Shown here piece by piece: positions 42,089 through 51,058 of a DNA stretch of 64,000 bases; the first letter of the stretch is position 1; each line of letters begins with the position of its first letter. The DNA lies in assembly GCF_008933155.1 (NCBI RefSeq), contig NZ_WBVP01000013.1, positions 45,538 through 109,537 on the forward strand. The letters are read 5' to 3'. The notes beneath the pieces are model-generated. The model did not search any database. It saw only the letters and a program-made list of their open reading frames with translations, and was not told the DNA's origin. Source of the stretch: Aliivibrio finisterrensis. Its GTDB lineage: Bacteria; Pseudomonadota; Gammaproteobacteria; Enterobacterales; Vibrionaceae. The position numbers were made by a program, and so were the translations under genes.

Positions 42089-43545
42089 TATTTTTCCTCT
42101 GCCGCTTTAGTGTTTAAAACAAACGACACCAATCCTTTCTCATCGGTTTTTATGTCTAACTGATTAAACGTTCGGCCAATAAGATGCAATTCATTTTCAA
42201 AGCTCTGTATCCAATGTGGCACCACATCTGGTGTTCGAGCGTACCCAACAAAATTTACATCTTCTCCTGAAATATAAATTTTTGTTAACGATATGTTCCC
42301 TTTACCAAGCTGAGCTAAGCTACTCATCACACCGGAATAACCAATTTGCATTCCTTCATCAAAGTTATCGATAACTTTTAATGATGACTTCTTAGATTCA
42401 ATATCTTCTTGTAAGCGCTTAATTGCAGCTAATTTTGCCGCGGATGGTTTATGACTTTCAAGCTGCTTGTTCAAGCTACCCAGTTCTTGCTGATAACTCT
42501 GCTCTTGCGAAGATAATACAGTGAGGTGACTTTCTAACTGGTTCAATTGCCACTGATAATAGCCCGTAATCATACCTACAACAGCAAGACCTACTCCCCA
42601 ACTAATTATCACATTTTGTAACGTAAAGTGATCGACTTTAGGCTTCAGTCTGTCGTTATATAAGTTAATATCAGGTTTGTTAAATAATCCTAACCAGCTT
42701 AGTATTTCACCAGAGTAAAATACTCTTGGCTCATCGACCAATAAGGATGCGACTTGTACACCAAGACGCTTTTGTAGTTCAGCAGAAAGGTCAGCATCAT
42801 CTTCATCATCACAACGGAAATAAAGGTGATTAATATTAACGCCATGCAGTTGTGCACTTAAATAATCTAAAGAACGCTGTAATTCCAAAGCTAAACTATC
42901 AAGCTGAAAGCTATTAGATAGTTCGCCAGTTAATGGGGCTGTAATACCACGTAATGAACGGTTTAAATGTAAATTACCTTCATTAAAAGCAAGCAACTTA
43001 AATTCAGCAGAAGCACTGTGACTTAATAACATGAAGCTATTTTGTTCTGGTTTAGCGTATTTCCACACTAATTCATCAGGCGTCACGTTAGATATCTGAA
43101 TTGAAAGTGGTTTTAATAACTCAAGAATCGTTTCTATTACTGAAACCTGAGAAATATAAACCTGCATTTTCCCGTTGGTAATATCTACACCATCAGCAAT
43201 AATGTCAGAGACTCTATCACTAATTAAATCTTTCACTAAAAAAGGCAATGCACCTGGCAGCTCTTCTTTAGGGATATTTGGGGTTTCTATTTGAAAGGAT
43301 TGATATAAATGAGAACCGATAACAATATTTACACAGCAGTCAGATAAACCCACCTTTTGGCAAGCGCTAACAAGCGAATCTCTCCACGCTTGAGGCTGAC
43401 TAACAGGCATGAAAACTTGCTCTTTAAGCGCTTTATTTCCACCACTTTTTGCAATGTAAATACCGCCTTGCAATATCACAATTGATGCTGTGACATTGAC
43501 TGAACGAGATAGCTTCAGTTTTTTAAATGCATCCATTATCTTCAT
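42088..43545 (-). CDS. mshI: MSHA biogenesis protein MshI (PilM/PilN-like)
   Basis: 485-residue protein that joins a cytosolic actin-like PilM-type part (about 1-290) to a membrane helix (VIISWGVGLAVVGMITGYY, about 315-333) and a periplasmic coiled coil plus PilN-like domain. Starts at residue 1 (43545) or Met4 are both possible. First structural gene after csrD, 119 bp downstream, and translationally coupled to mshJ. Confidence 0.9.
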   Translation of the reverse strand: MKIMDAFKKLKLSRSVNVTASIVILQGGIYIAKSGGNKALKEQVFMPVSQPQAWRDSLVSACQKVGLSDCCVNIVIGSHLYQSFQIETPNIPKEELPGALPFLVKDLISDRVSDIIADGVDITNGKMQVYISQVSVIETILELLKPLSIQISNVTPDELVWKYAKPEQNSFMLLSHSASAEFKLLAFNEGNLHLNRSLRGITAPLTGELSNSFQLDSLALELQRSLDYLSAQLHGVNINHLYFRCDDEDDADLSAELQKRLGVQVASLLVDEPRVFYSGEILSWLGLFNKPDINLYNDRLKPKVDHFTLQNVIISWGVGLAVVGMITGYYQWQLNQLESHLTVLSSQEQSYQQELGSLNKQLESHKPSAAKLAAIKRLQEDIESKKSSLKVIDNFDEGMQIGYSGVMSSLAQLGKGNISLTKIYISGEDVNFVGYARTPDVVPHWIQSFENELHLIGRTFNQLDIKTDEKGLVSFVLNTKAAEEK

Positions 43546-43664
43546 CTACTGCTAGTCTCTTATCTCTCACTTTATTTACTATGCTCTCAAAAAAGCGCAA
43601 TTTTCGCGATAATACAGCATTCTATTCTTTTCTGATATGTTGTACTTCATAAAACACGAAAAAC

Positions 43665-45644
43665 TTACTTTTCCCAACGACTTCTTCTTTTAGGTATTGA
43701 TAGCTTTTCTTTATGGTGAAACAAGGCCGTTTCTGCTTCGAAAATTCGCCCTTGAGCACCTTCAACACCAAGCTCTTTTATTACTTTTAATTCTTTTTTA
43801 TTTTCAATACCCACAGCAAGAACTTGTGAACCTGTATTTTCGCAAGCACCTAATAAACTTCTCACAAACAATTGGTTTTCATATCGTTGAGGGATATCCT
43901 TCATCAAACTGCGGTGTAATTTAATGTAATCAACATTTAAATCCTTAATATAGTGAGTGCTCACTATTGTTCTTCCCGCTTGCTCTACAATTAACTGACA
44001 ACCAAAGCTTTTTATTAACTTTGCTACTGGTCTTACCGCGTCTAAGTAAGTAACTACTTGCCCTTCAACTAACTCAAAACTTAACCGCTGAAGTTGAGCT
44101 CGAGGTGTTTGTAATAGTCGATTTCGTAACTGCCTAATAAATCCTGAATTTTGTAAACTTTTAACATGCAAGTGTACAGAAAAAGAATGCTGCGAAAATT
44201 CAGGATCACTAAGTAAAGGGAAAACTTGTTTTAACACGGCAGCATCTAGCTTAATTTGATACCCTACTTGTGCGATCGCAGGTAAAAATCGAGACGCTTT
44301 GATCTGCACACCATTCTCATCTTTAATTCGAGAAAAAAGCTCTAAGTGAAGCGGATTCAGAGCAGCACCATCAAATAAGAATGTTGATTGCTTATATAGA
44401 ATTAATTGATCTTGAGAAAAAATAGCATCAAACAAGTTTCTCCAGCGCACACTTCCTAAACTTTCAGTCAGTTGCTGCTGTTTTTTAAACAATGACCAGC
44501 TATTATTGTTTTGTAATAATGCACTACGATGAGCCATATCAAGCTCATCCATCAAGCGACCTCGTCTCTCCCCACTCACATACATACTGACACCAATATG
44601 GCACCAATTATCAATATCTAGGCTTTTAGGTGGAATAATTTTTTCTATCACTTTTAAACATTGTGAAGCTAAAACTTTTGCTTCTTTTAGTGATTGCTGT
44701 GGAATAAGAAGCGCAAAATCAGATTGATAATAGCGAGAAAGAACACTGTCATTGTAACGTTGCATTACATTGTTTAATTGCTTCCCTATCTCGACAATGA
44801 GTTCATCTCCAGCTGCATTTCCACTTTCTTCAATTAATTCTTCCCAACCATTGATACGTAATAATAACAGAACCCCTTGGCTTTCTGACTCTTGCAGAGT
44901 TGACTCTAACTTGCTGTCAAATAACACTCGATTTGCCGAACCTGTAAGTTGATCAAGGAAGGTATGCGTGCGTATAAATGTATCAAAACGGCTACGCTCT
45001 TTTCTTGCATCTTTCAACTCAGCAATCACGTTATCAAGAGCCAAGCTTGCTGTTGCTGGCCACTCTTCTTCATTACCTATGGCGTAATCATCTAGCTTTC
45101 CTGCCAGTAGCATACGCCCACGTTCTTCTAATAATTCTGAACCATGCAGTTGTTTTCTTAACCAGACGACGCCCCACAATAATGAGACGATAATGACGGC
45201 AATCGCAGCTGTAATTGAAAATAACGCCCCTAAAGAATAAGTAAAAGCACTATAAGGAGGGACGGATTTGAAAGTAATGGAATAGCCTTTATTCTGTTCT
45301 AAAGGCAGTGTTTTTTGATATAGTAAATTATTATCAGGCATAACCGCTAAGGTTTGAAAAGAGTAAACGACACCGGTGGGTGAAGATAGCTCCATGCTTA
45401 CTACACTGCTTGCCTTTAATAATTTAGGTAGCCATTTAGTCATTGATTTTGCTTCCTCTGGCTGAAGAAGCTCTTCATCAACAACATTAACGACACCAAT
45501 TAAATAGTGCTCAAGATATTCATTGCCTATCTGCTTAAATGAGATCGTCCCACCAATAAATAAAATAAAAATAGCGGCTGAAACCATTAATGTTACAAAC
45601 GAAATTAATCGGTTACTCAACCGTAAACTAGGGGTTTTTCTCAT
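43665..45644 (-). CDS. csrD: CsrD/MshH, degenerate GGDEF-EAL protein promoting CsrB decay
   Basis: Inner-membrane regulator that in E. coli directs RNase E to the sRNAs CsrB/CsrC; called MshH in Vibrio. I start at MRKTPSLRLSNRL (45644), with AAGGAAG about 10 nt upstream, giving 659 residues. Two membrane helices (about 12-32 and 137-158) bracket a periplasmic part. A HAMP-like segment, a GGDEF domain whose motif reads RYYQSDF, and an EAL domain reading ELF follow. Both catalytic motifs are lost, as in E. coli CsrD, so no c-di-GMP turnover is expected. It leads the MSHA locus. Confidence 0.93.
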   Translation of the reverse strand: MRKTPSLRLSNRLISFVTLMVSAAIFILFIGGTISFKQIGNEYLEHYLIGVVNVVDEELLQPEEAKSMTKWLPKLLKASSVVSMELSSPTGVVYSFQTLAVMPDNNLLYQKTLPLEQNKGYSITFKSVPPYSAFTYSLGALFSITAAIAVIIVSLLWGVVWLRKQLHGSELLEERGRMLLAGKLDDYAIGNEEEWPATASLALDNVIAELKDARKERSRFDTFIRTHTFLDQLTGSANRVLFDSKLESTLQESESQGVLLLLRINGWEELIEESGNAAGDELIVEIGKQLNNVMQRYNDSVLSRYYQSDFALLIPQQSLKEAKVLASQCLKVIEKIIPPKSLDIDNWCHIGVSMYVSGERRGRLMDELDMAHRSALLQNNNSWSLFKKQQQLTESLGSVRWRNLFDAIFSQDQLILYKQSTFLFDGAALNPLHLELFSRIKDENGVQIKASRFLPAIAQVGYQIKLDAAVLKQVFPLLSDPEFSQHSFSVHLHVKSLQNSGFIRQLRNRLLQTPRAQLQRLSFELVEGQVVTYLDAVRPVAKLIKSFGCQLIVEQAGRTIVSTHYIKDLNVDYIKLHRSLMKDIPQRYENQLFVRSLLGACENTGSQVLAVGIENKKELKVIKELGVEGAQGRIFEAETALFHHKEKLSIPKRRSRWEK

Positions 45645-46042
45645 TAAACTTTTCTTCCTTGAAAAAGTTGGCTTTGAATCATGCCACAATTTAAAATGTA
45701 AATTTTTGAGCTATCTCTAAGCCCGTATTAGATGTAATACAAAGACCTTACTTAAGTTCTTTATGATACGAAGCTTCAGTAACAGAGTAATTATACATCA
45801 CTATAGGCCCTTTAGCTCACTAAGGTAACGGCGTGAACATCGAATTCAATTAAACAAAACACTTTCTTTCTCTAAGAGTTGAATGACTCTACTCATTATA
45901 ATAAACCGTTGAATTAGTAATAAACTTCCTGACTTAACAATAAATATCACTCATTGATTAGATTACTCATAATAAAAAAGCCTCTAAAAATAGAGGCTTA
46001 AATCAAACAGTAAATGAGTATACACTTTAATTTTTTGGCGAA
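45645..46042. other. 398-bp intergenic region between csrD and ssb
   Basis: No convincing gene. It holds the ssb terminator near its right end and must carry the csrD promoter. On the minus strand TATAAT (complement of 45790-45795) is a perfect -10 hexamer, but I see no good -35 at the right distance. A loose inverted repeat AATGA/TCATT lies at 45882-45897. Confidence 0.5.
45979..45999 (-). terminator. Terminator of ssb
   Basis: AAGCCTCTA pairs with TAGAGGCTT over a 4-base loop, and on the minus strand the stem is followed by a run of T. It begins 44 bp after the ssb stop. Confidence 0.85.
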
Positions 46043-46582
46043 CTAAAACGGAATGTCATCATCAAAATCCATTGGCGGCTCATTGTATTGAGGTTGAGGT
46101 GCTTGTTGAGCTTGCTGCTGAGGCGCTTGTTGATATTGCTGCTGTTGAGGTGCAACATTATTCTGCTGAGTAGGCTGTTGAGGCTGGCCCCAGTTACCTT
46201 GCTGTTGACCACCAGCAGGTGCGCCTTGGCCACGGCCACCAAGCATCTGCATTACGCCATTAAAACCTTGAACTACAACCTCTGTAGTAAAACGGTCTTG
46301 ACCACTTTGATCTTGCCATTTACGCGTCTGAAGTTGGCCTTCAACATAAACTTGAGAACCTTTACGTAAATATTCACCAGCTACTTCTGCTAATTTTCCG
46401 AATAAAGCAACGCGATGCCATTCAGTTTTTTCACGTTGTTCACCAGTTGCTTTGTCACGCCATGATTCAGACGTTGCAATTGTAATGTTTGCTACCGCAC
46501 CGCCACTTGGCATGTAACGGATTTCAGGATCTTGCCCTAAGTTACCCACAAGAATAACTTTATTAATACCACGGCTGGCCAT
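46043..46582 (-). CDS. ssb: Single-stranded DNA-binding protein SSB
   Basis: Essential ssDNA-binding protein of 179 residues. The OB fold covers about 1-112 ([41 protein letters not shown]). A Gln/Gly/Pro-rich linker follows (about 115-168), and the acidic tip MDFDDDIPF binds partner proteins. The linker is strongly glutamine-rich (QQQ runs). A LexA-like box lies upstream. In E. coli ssb is divergent from uvrA; here galU is between them. Confidence 0.98.
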   Translation of the reverse strand: MASRGINKVILVGNLGQDPEIRYMPSGGAVANITIATSESWRDKATGEQREKTEWHRVALFGKLAEVAGEYLRKGSQVYVEGQLQTRKWQDQSGQDRFTTEVVVQGFNGVMQMLGGRGQGAPAGGQQQGNWGQPQQPTQQNNVAPQQQQYQQAPQQQAQQAPQPQYNEPPMDFDDDIPF

Positions 46583-46620
46583 AGTTTGCTCCAGATAGAT
46601 TAGAGGTGAATATTCATATC

Positions 46621-46640
46621 ACCCGGTTATATATACAGTA
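46621..46640 (-). promoter_or_regulatory. LexA-like (SOS) box upstream of ssb
   Basis: Read on the minus strand the 20 bases start TACTGTATATATA, matching the first 13 positions of the LexA consensus exactly. The right half (CCGG in place of ACAG) matches only two of four core bases. It lies 39 bp before the ssb ATG. SOS control of ssb is known in enterobacteria. Confidence 0.45.
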
Positions 46641-46780
46641 GTCTTCAGTCTAACACGTTCAAGGTTATTTCTGATACCCCTAAAGATGGAATCCATTTCA
46701 TAACCTCCTAAAATAGAGACACAGTTAAATAATTCTAACTACTCACACGGCTAAAAAGTTCAGGGCACTCTTTTAATTAC

Positions 46781-46805
46781 AATGGGTATACTTAATATAC
46801 TCATT
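46781..46805. repeat. Inverted repeat, candidate operator
   Basis: AATGGGTATA (46781-46790) and TATACTCATT (46796-46805) are inverted with one mismatch around a 5-nt centre. Position is about 280 bp before galU and about 200 bp before ssb. No known binding site was recognised. Confidence 0.35.
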
Positions 46806-47086
46806 TCGCTATTCTTGCTTTGTACTTAATCAAATCAACCAATTAGCATTTATATTTTCTATAATGCCTCATCGAGATGTGAAATAGGGGTAAAACAGCT
46901 CCTCAGTCTTAATATTAAACCTAGTTTTAACTAATTATTCATAGATGAATCGCATTAATGGCTACACGAGATGATTGTTTTACTCAAAGCGCTTCATTTC
47001 ATTATGTTTAATCGCTAAACTGCATCCATAATGATGAAGCTCAAAGGGCTTTCAACGAATTTAAAATATTGTCTATCTAGGACTCA

Positions 47087-47959
47087 ATGATGATCAAAAA
47101 ATGTCTTTTCCCTGCCGCAGGCTACGGCACTCGCTTTTTACCAGCAACCAAATCAATGCCAAAAGAGATGATGCCAGTCGTAAACAAACCTCTGATTGAA
47201 TATGGTGTAGAAGAAGCAATTAATGCTGGAATGGACGGGATCTGTGTTGTAACAGGTCGTGGTAAACACTCTTTAATGGACCATTTTGATAAAAACTACG
47301 AGCTAGAACATCAAATTAGTGGCACAAATAAAGAAGAGTTACTGGAAGATGTGCGTGAGCTGATCGACGCGGCTAACTTTACCTATATCCGCCAGCGTGA
47401 AATGAAAGGCTTAGGTCATGCAATTCTTACTGGCCGTGAGTTAGTGGGTGATGAACCATTTGCGGTCGTACTTGCTGATGATTTATGCGTAAATGAAGAA
47501 CAAGGTGTTCTTTCTCAAATGGTTGCGCTGTATAAACAATTCCGCTGCTCTATTGTGGCAGTAGAGGAAGTGCCAGATAACGAAACTCACAAATACGGCG
47601 TAATTGCTGGTGAGATGATCAAAGACGATTTATATCGTGTAGATAACATGGTTGAAAAACCAGAACCAGGCACAGCACCAAGTAACCTTGCTATTATTGG
47701 TCGCTACATCTTAACTCCTGATATTTTTGAGATCCTAGAAACAACAGAACCAGGCAAAGGCGGTGAGATCCAAATTACGGATGCACTACTAAAACAAGCT
47801 CAATCAGGCTGTGTTCTTGCGTATAAATTTAAAGGTAAGCGTTTTGACTGTGGTAGCGTTGAAGGTTATATCGAAGCAACCAACTACTGCTATGAGAATG
47901 TTTATTTAAAAGACAAAAAATCGTCAGAACTTGCAAAACAAAAAACAGGTAAAAAATAA
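47087..47959 (+). CDS. galU: UTP-glucose-1-phosphate uridylyltransferase GalU
   Basis: Makes UDP-glucose for LPS, exopolysaccharide and osmoprotective glucans. The 290-residue protein has the nucleotidyltransferase signature AAGYGTRFLPATKSMPKEM at residues 10-28, VVLADDLC and the ...VEKPEPGTAPSNLAIIGRYI block. An ATG-ATG pair makes the exact start uncertain by one codon. Transcribed alone toward uvrA, with its own terminator. Confidence 0.97.
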   Translation: MMIKKCLFPAAGYGTRFLPATKSMPKEMMPVVNKPLIEYGVEEAINAGMDGICVVTGRGKHSLMDHFDKNYELEHQISGTNKEELLEDVRELIDAANFTYIRQREMKGLGHAILTGRELVGDEPFAVVLADDLCVNEEQGVLSQMVALYKQFRCSIVAVEEVPDNETHKYGVIAGEMIKDDLYRVDNMVEKPEPGTAPSNLAIIGRYILTPDIFEILETTEPGKGGEIQITDALLKQAQSGCVLAYKFKGKRFDCGSVEGYIEATNYCYENVYLKDKKSSELAKQKTGKK

Positions 47960-47981
47960 CCTTTAATTTGCTAGCTAGAAT

Positions 47982-48014
47982 AATGCCTTGTAATTCATTA
48001 CAGGGCATTTTTAT
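47982..48014 (+). terminator. Terminator of galU
   Basis: AATGCCTTGTAAT (47982-47994) pairs with ATTACAGGGCATT (one T-G wobble) over a 2-nt loop, followed by TTTTT. Confidence 0.8.
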
Positions 48015-48045
48015 ATCCCCTATAGAATCTCTCCTCTAATAAAAC

Positions 48046-48065
48046 CACTGTTTTTTTACCCAGTA
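48046..48065 (+). promoter_or_regulatory. LexA (SOS) box upstream of uvrA
   Basis: CTGT at 48048-48051 and CCAG at 48060-48063 with an 8-bp T-rich centre, flanked by A and TA as in the LexA consensus (CTGT-N8-ACAG). Seven of eight core bases match. It ends 5 bp before a candidate -35 for uvrA, 68 bp upstream of its ATG. uvrA is a classical SOS gene. Confidence 0.65.
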
Positions 48066-48070
48066 CCCCT

Positions 48071-48099
48071 TTGCTGTTTTAACACTCTGTGCAATACTT
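48071..48099 (+). promoter_or_regulatory. Candidate uvrA promoter
   Basis: TTGCTG (48071-48076), 17-bp spacer, ATACTT (48094-48099). The -10 is a weak match. Located directly after the LexA-like box. Confidence 0.35.
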
Positions 48100-48133
48100 A
48101 TCCTCTAGTTATTCTTTAAGTAGAGAGCGTTCC

Positions 48134-50959
48134 ATGGATAAAATTGAAGTTAGAGGGGCAAGAACCCATAACCTAAAAGACATTAGTTTAACTATCCCAC
48201 GAGATAAGCTAACGGTTATTACTGGTTTATCTGGTTCAGGCAAATCCTCTTTGGCCTTTGATACTTTGTATGCAGAAGGTCAGCGACGCTATGTAGAGTC
48301 TTTATCTGCATACGCTCGTCAGTTCTTATCATTAATGGAAAAGCCAGATGTTGACCACATAGAAGGTCTTTCTCCTGCTATTTCTATCGAACAAAAATCA
48401 ACGTCTCATAACCCTCGCTCTACTGTCGGTACGATTACTGAGATTTACGATTATTTACGTCTTTTGTATGCACGTATTGGGGAGCCTCGTTGCCCTGAGC
48501 ATCATGTAGAACTAACCGCACAAACTATCAGTCAAATGGTCGATAAAGCGCTAGAGTTGCCTGAAGGCACAAAGCTAATGCTATTAGCTCCTATTGTGAA
48601 AGAACGTAAAGGTGAACATGTTAAGACGTTAGAGAATTTAGCCGCGCAAGGGTTTATTCGTGCTCGTATTGATGGCGAGGTTTGCGATTTATCCGATCCA
48701 CCAACGTTGGAATTACATAAAAAACACACCATTGAAGTTGTTGTTGACCGCTTTAAAGTTAGAGATGATCTAAAACAGCGCCTTGCTGAATCTTTTGAAA
48801 CCGCTTTGGAACTGACAGGTGGTATTGCGGTTGTCGATTATATGGATGATACCAAAGACGAACCTCTAATTTTCTCAGCTAACTTTGCATGCCCACATTG
48901 TGGTTACAGCATGTCAGAGCTTGAGCCTCGCTTATTCTCATTCAATAATCCTGCAGGAGCTTGTGGTACTTGTGATGGTCTAGGCGTTCAACAATATTTC
49001 GATGCCGACCGCATTGTTCTAGATAATAAATTAAGTATTGCTGAAGGAGCGATCAAAGGTTGGGATCAAAAAAACTATTATTACTTCCAAATGTTAGGTT
49101 CATTAGCCAAGCATTACGGATTTGATCTTTTCGCACCATTTAAATCACTATCAAAAAAATTCCAAACCATCATTCTTAATGGCTCTGGTTCAGAAGAAAT
49201 TGAATTTCAATACAGTAATGATCGCGGAGATCTTCGTGTTAAACGTCATCCTTTTGAAGGAATACTAAACACGCTTGATCGTCGTTATAAAGAAACAGAA
49301 TCAAGCTCTGTTCGTGACGACCTATCAAAGTACATTTCAACTCAATCATGTTCAAGTTGTCATGGTACTCGGTTACGTTTAGAAGCACGCAGTGTATTTG
49401 TTGGTGACACAACATTACCTGAAATCTGTGAGATGAGTATTCAAGATTCAATGGCCTTTTTTAGTTCACTAGAGCTGAAAGGACAAAAAGCTCAAATAGC
49501 AGATAAAGTAATGAAGGAGATTAATGAACGCCTGCATTTCCTTATCAATGTTGGTTTAAATTATCTTAATTTATCACGCAGTGCTGATACTCTTTCTGGT
49601 GGCGAGGCTCAACGTATTCGTCTGGCAAGTCAAATTGGTGCGGGTTTAGTTGGTGTTATGTACGTTCTTGATGAGCCTTCCATTGGTCTTCATCAACGGG
49701 ATAATGAACGTCTCTTAAAAACCCTTAATCACCTTCGTGATCTTGGTAATACCGTTATTGTTGTTGAACATGATGAGGATGCAATAAGAAGTGCCGATCA
49801 TATTATTGATATTGGTCCAGGGGCTGGAATTCATGGCGGTCATATTGTTGCAGAAGGTAGCTTTCAAGATATTATTTCAAATTCAGATTCACTAACAGGT
49901 CAATACCTAAGTGGAGCTAAAGAAATCGCTGTGCCTAAAGAACGCATCAAAGCCGATCCGAAAAAACAGGTCGAATTAATTGGTGCGACAGGCAACAACC
50001 TAAAAAACGTGACATTAAAATTACCTGTCGGTCTTTTTACTTGTGTAACAGGGGTTTCTGGTTCAGGTAAATCGACACTGATTAACGATACGTTCTTTAA
50101 AATTGCTCATACTCAGTTAAATGGAGCCACCACATCAGAACCGTCACCCTATAAGAAGATCAAAGGGATCGAGTATTTTGATAAGGTTATCGACATTGAT
50201 CAAAGTCCAATTGGACGAACGCCTCGATCAAATCCTGCAACTTATACAGGGATCTTTACCCCTATTCGTGAGCTATTTTCTGGTACGCCAGAATCTCGTT
50301 CTCGTGGGTATAAGCCGGGTCGCTTCAGTTTTAATGTCCGCGGCGGTCGCTGTGAAGCCTGCCAAGGTGATGGTGTAATCAAAGTAGAAATGCATTTCTT
50401 ACCTGATGTTTATGTACCTTGTGACGTATGTACAGGTAAACGCTATAACCGCGAAACGTTAGAAGTAAAATACAAAGGTAAGAGTATTGATGAAGTACTT
50501 CAAATGACAATTGAAGATGCTCACACTTTCTTTGAACCAGTGCCTGTTATCGCTAGAAAGCTACAAACCTTAATGGATGTAGGGCTGTCTTATATTCGTT
50601 TAGGGCAAGCTGCGACAACGCTATCTGGCGGTGAAGCCCAACGAGTTAAATTAGCTCGAGAACTATCAAAGCGAGATACAGGGAAAACGCTTTATATTCT
50701 AGATGAGCCGACAACTGGTCTGCATTTTCACGATATTCAGCAACTATTGAACGTCTTGCATCGCTTACGTGAGCGAGGCAATACCATTGTCGTGATCGAA
50801 CATAACCTTGATGTCGTTAAAACTGCTGACTGGATTATCGACTTGGGGCCAGAAGGTGGACAAGGAGGCGGAGAGATCATAGCAGAGGGAACACCTGAAG
50901 ATGTTGTATTAGTTGAGGGGTCTCATACGGCACGCTTCTTAAAACCAATGCTAAAGTAA
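48134..50959 (+). CDS. uvrA: Excinuclease ABC subunit A (UvrA)
   Basis: Damage-recognition ATPase of nucleotide excision repair. The start [17 protein letters not shown] at 48134 gives 941 residues, the family length. Two ABC modules: Walker [13 protein letters not shown] near residue 31 and [13 protein letters not shown] near 640; signatures [16 protein letters not shown] and [16 protein letters not shown]. Zinc-binding CPHCGYSM...CGTCDG and CEACQGDG...CDVCTGKR are present. A LexA-like box precedes it. It is the first gene of a stretch leading to the oligosaccharyltransferase gene. Confidence 0.98.
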   Translation: MDKIEVRGARTHNLKDISLTIPRDKLTVITGLSGSGKSSLAFDTLYAEGQRRYVESLSAYARQFLSLMEKPDVDHIEGLSPAISIEQKSTSHNPRSTVGTITEIYDYLRLLYARIGEPRCPEHHVELTAQTISQMVDKALELPEGTKLMLLAPIVKERKGEHVKTLENLAAQGFIRARIDGEVCDLSDPPTLELHKKHTIEVVVDRFKVRDDLKQRLAESFETALELTGGIAVVDYMDDTKDEPLIFSANFACPHCGYSMSELEPRLFSFNNPAGACGTCDGLGVQQYFDADRIVLDNKLSIAEGAIKGWDQKNYYYFQMLGSLAKHYGFDLFAPFKSLSKKFQTIILNGSGSEEIEFQYSNDRGDLRVKRHPFEGILNTLDRRYKETESSSVRDDLSKYISTQSCSSCHGTRLRLEARSVFVGDTTLPEICEMSIQDSMAFFSSLELKGQKAQIADKVMKEINERLHFLINVGLNYLNLSRSADTLSGGEAQRIRLASQIGAGLVGVMYVLDEPSIGLHQRDNERLLKTLNHLRDLGNTVIVVEHDEDAIRSADHIIDIGPGAGIHGGHIVAEGSFQDIISNSDSLTGQYLSGAKEIAVPKERIKADPKKQVELIGATGNNLKNVTLKLPVGLFTCVTGVSGSGKSTLINDTFFKIAHTQLNGATTSEPSPYKKIKGIEYFDKVIDIDQSPIGRTPRSNPATYTGIFTPIRELFSGTPESRSRGYKPGRFSFNVRGGRCEACQGDGVIKVEMHFLPDVYVPCDVCTGKRYNRETLEVKYKGKSIDEVLQMTIEDAHTFFEPVPVIARKLQTLMDVGLSYIRLGQAATTLSGGEAQRVKLARELSKRDTGKTLYILDEPTTGLHFHDIQQLLNVLHRLRERGNTIVVIEHNLDVVKTADWIIDLGPEGGQGGGEIIAEGTPEDVVLVEGSHTARFLKPMLK

Positions 50960-50995
50960 TAAAATTAAGCCTTTTATTGCTTGGATCAGATAGAA

Positions 50996-51028
50996 TAAAG
51001 CCAGCATTTTGTTGGCTTTACTTTTATT
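50996..51028 (+). terminator. Terminator of uvrA
   Basis: TAAAGCCA (50996-51003) pairs with TGGCTTTA (51013-51020), followed by a T-rich stretch (CTTTTATT). Confidence 0.7.
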
Positions 51029-51058
51029 CTCATGCTCGTAATAAGGAATTAATGAAAC

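Larger units (their letters stand above)
46583..47086. other. 504-bp intergenic region between ssb and galU
   Basis: No gene is visible on either strand. It holds a LexA-like box for ssb (46621-46640), a 25-bp inverted repeat (46781-46805) and a perfect TATAAT at 46860-46865 on the plus strand without a clear -35. As I recall, Vibrio cholerae has the competence regulator gene qstR in this interval; it is absent here. Confidence 0.55.

Noticed and set aside
43595..43608. csrD terminator hairpin before mshI
   Set aside because: GCG/CGC with an AT centre followed by T-run on the minus strand is suggestive, but the stem is only about three to four pairs. I could not support it as a feature.
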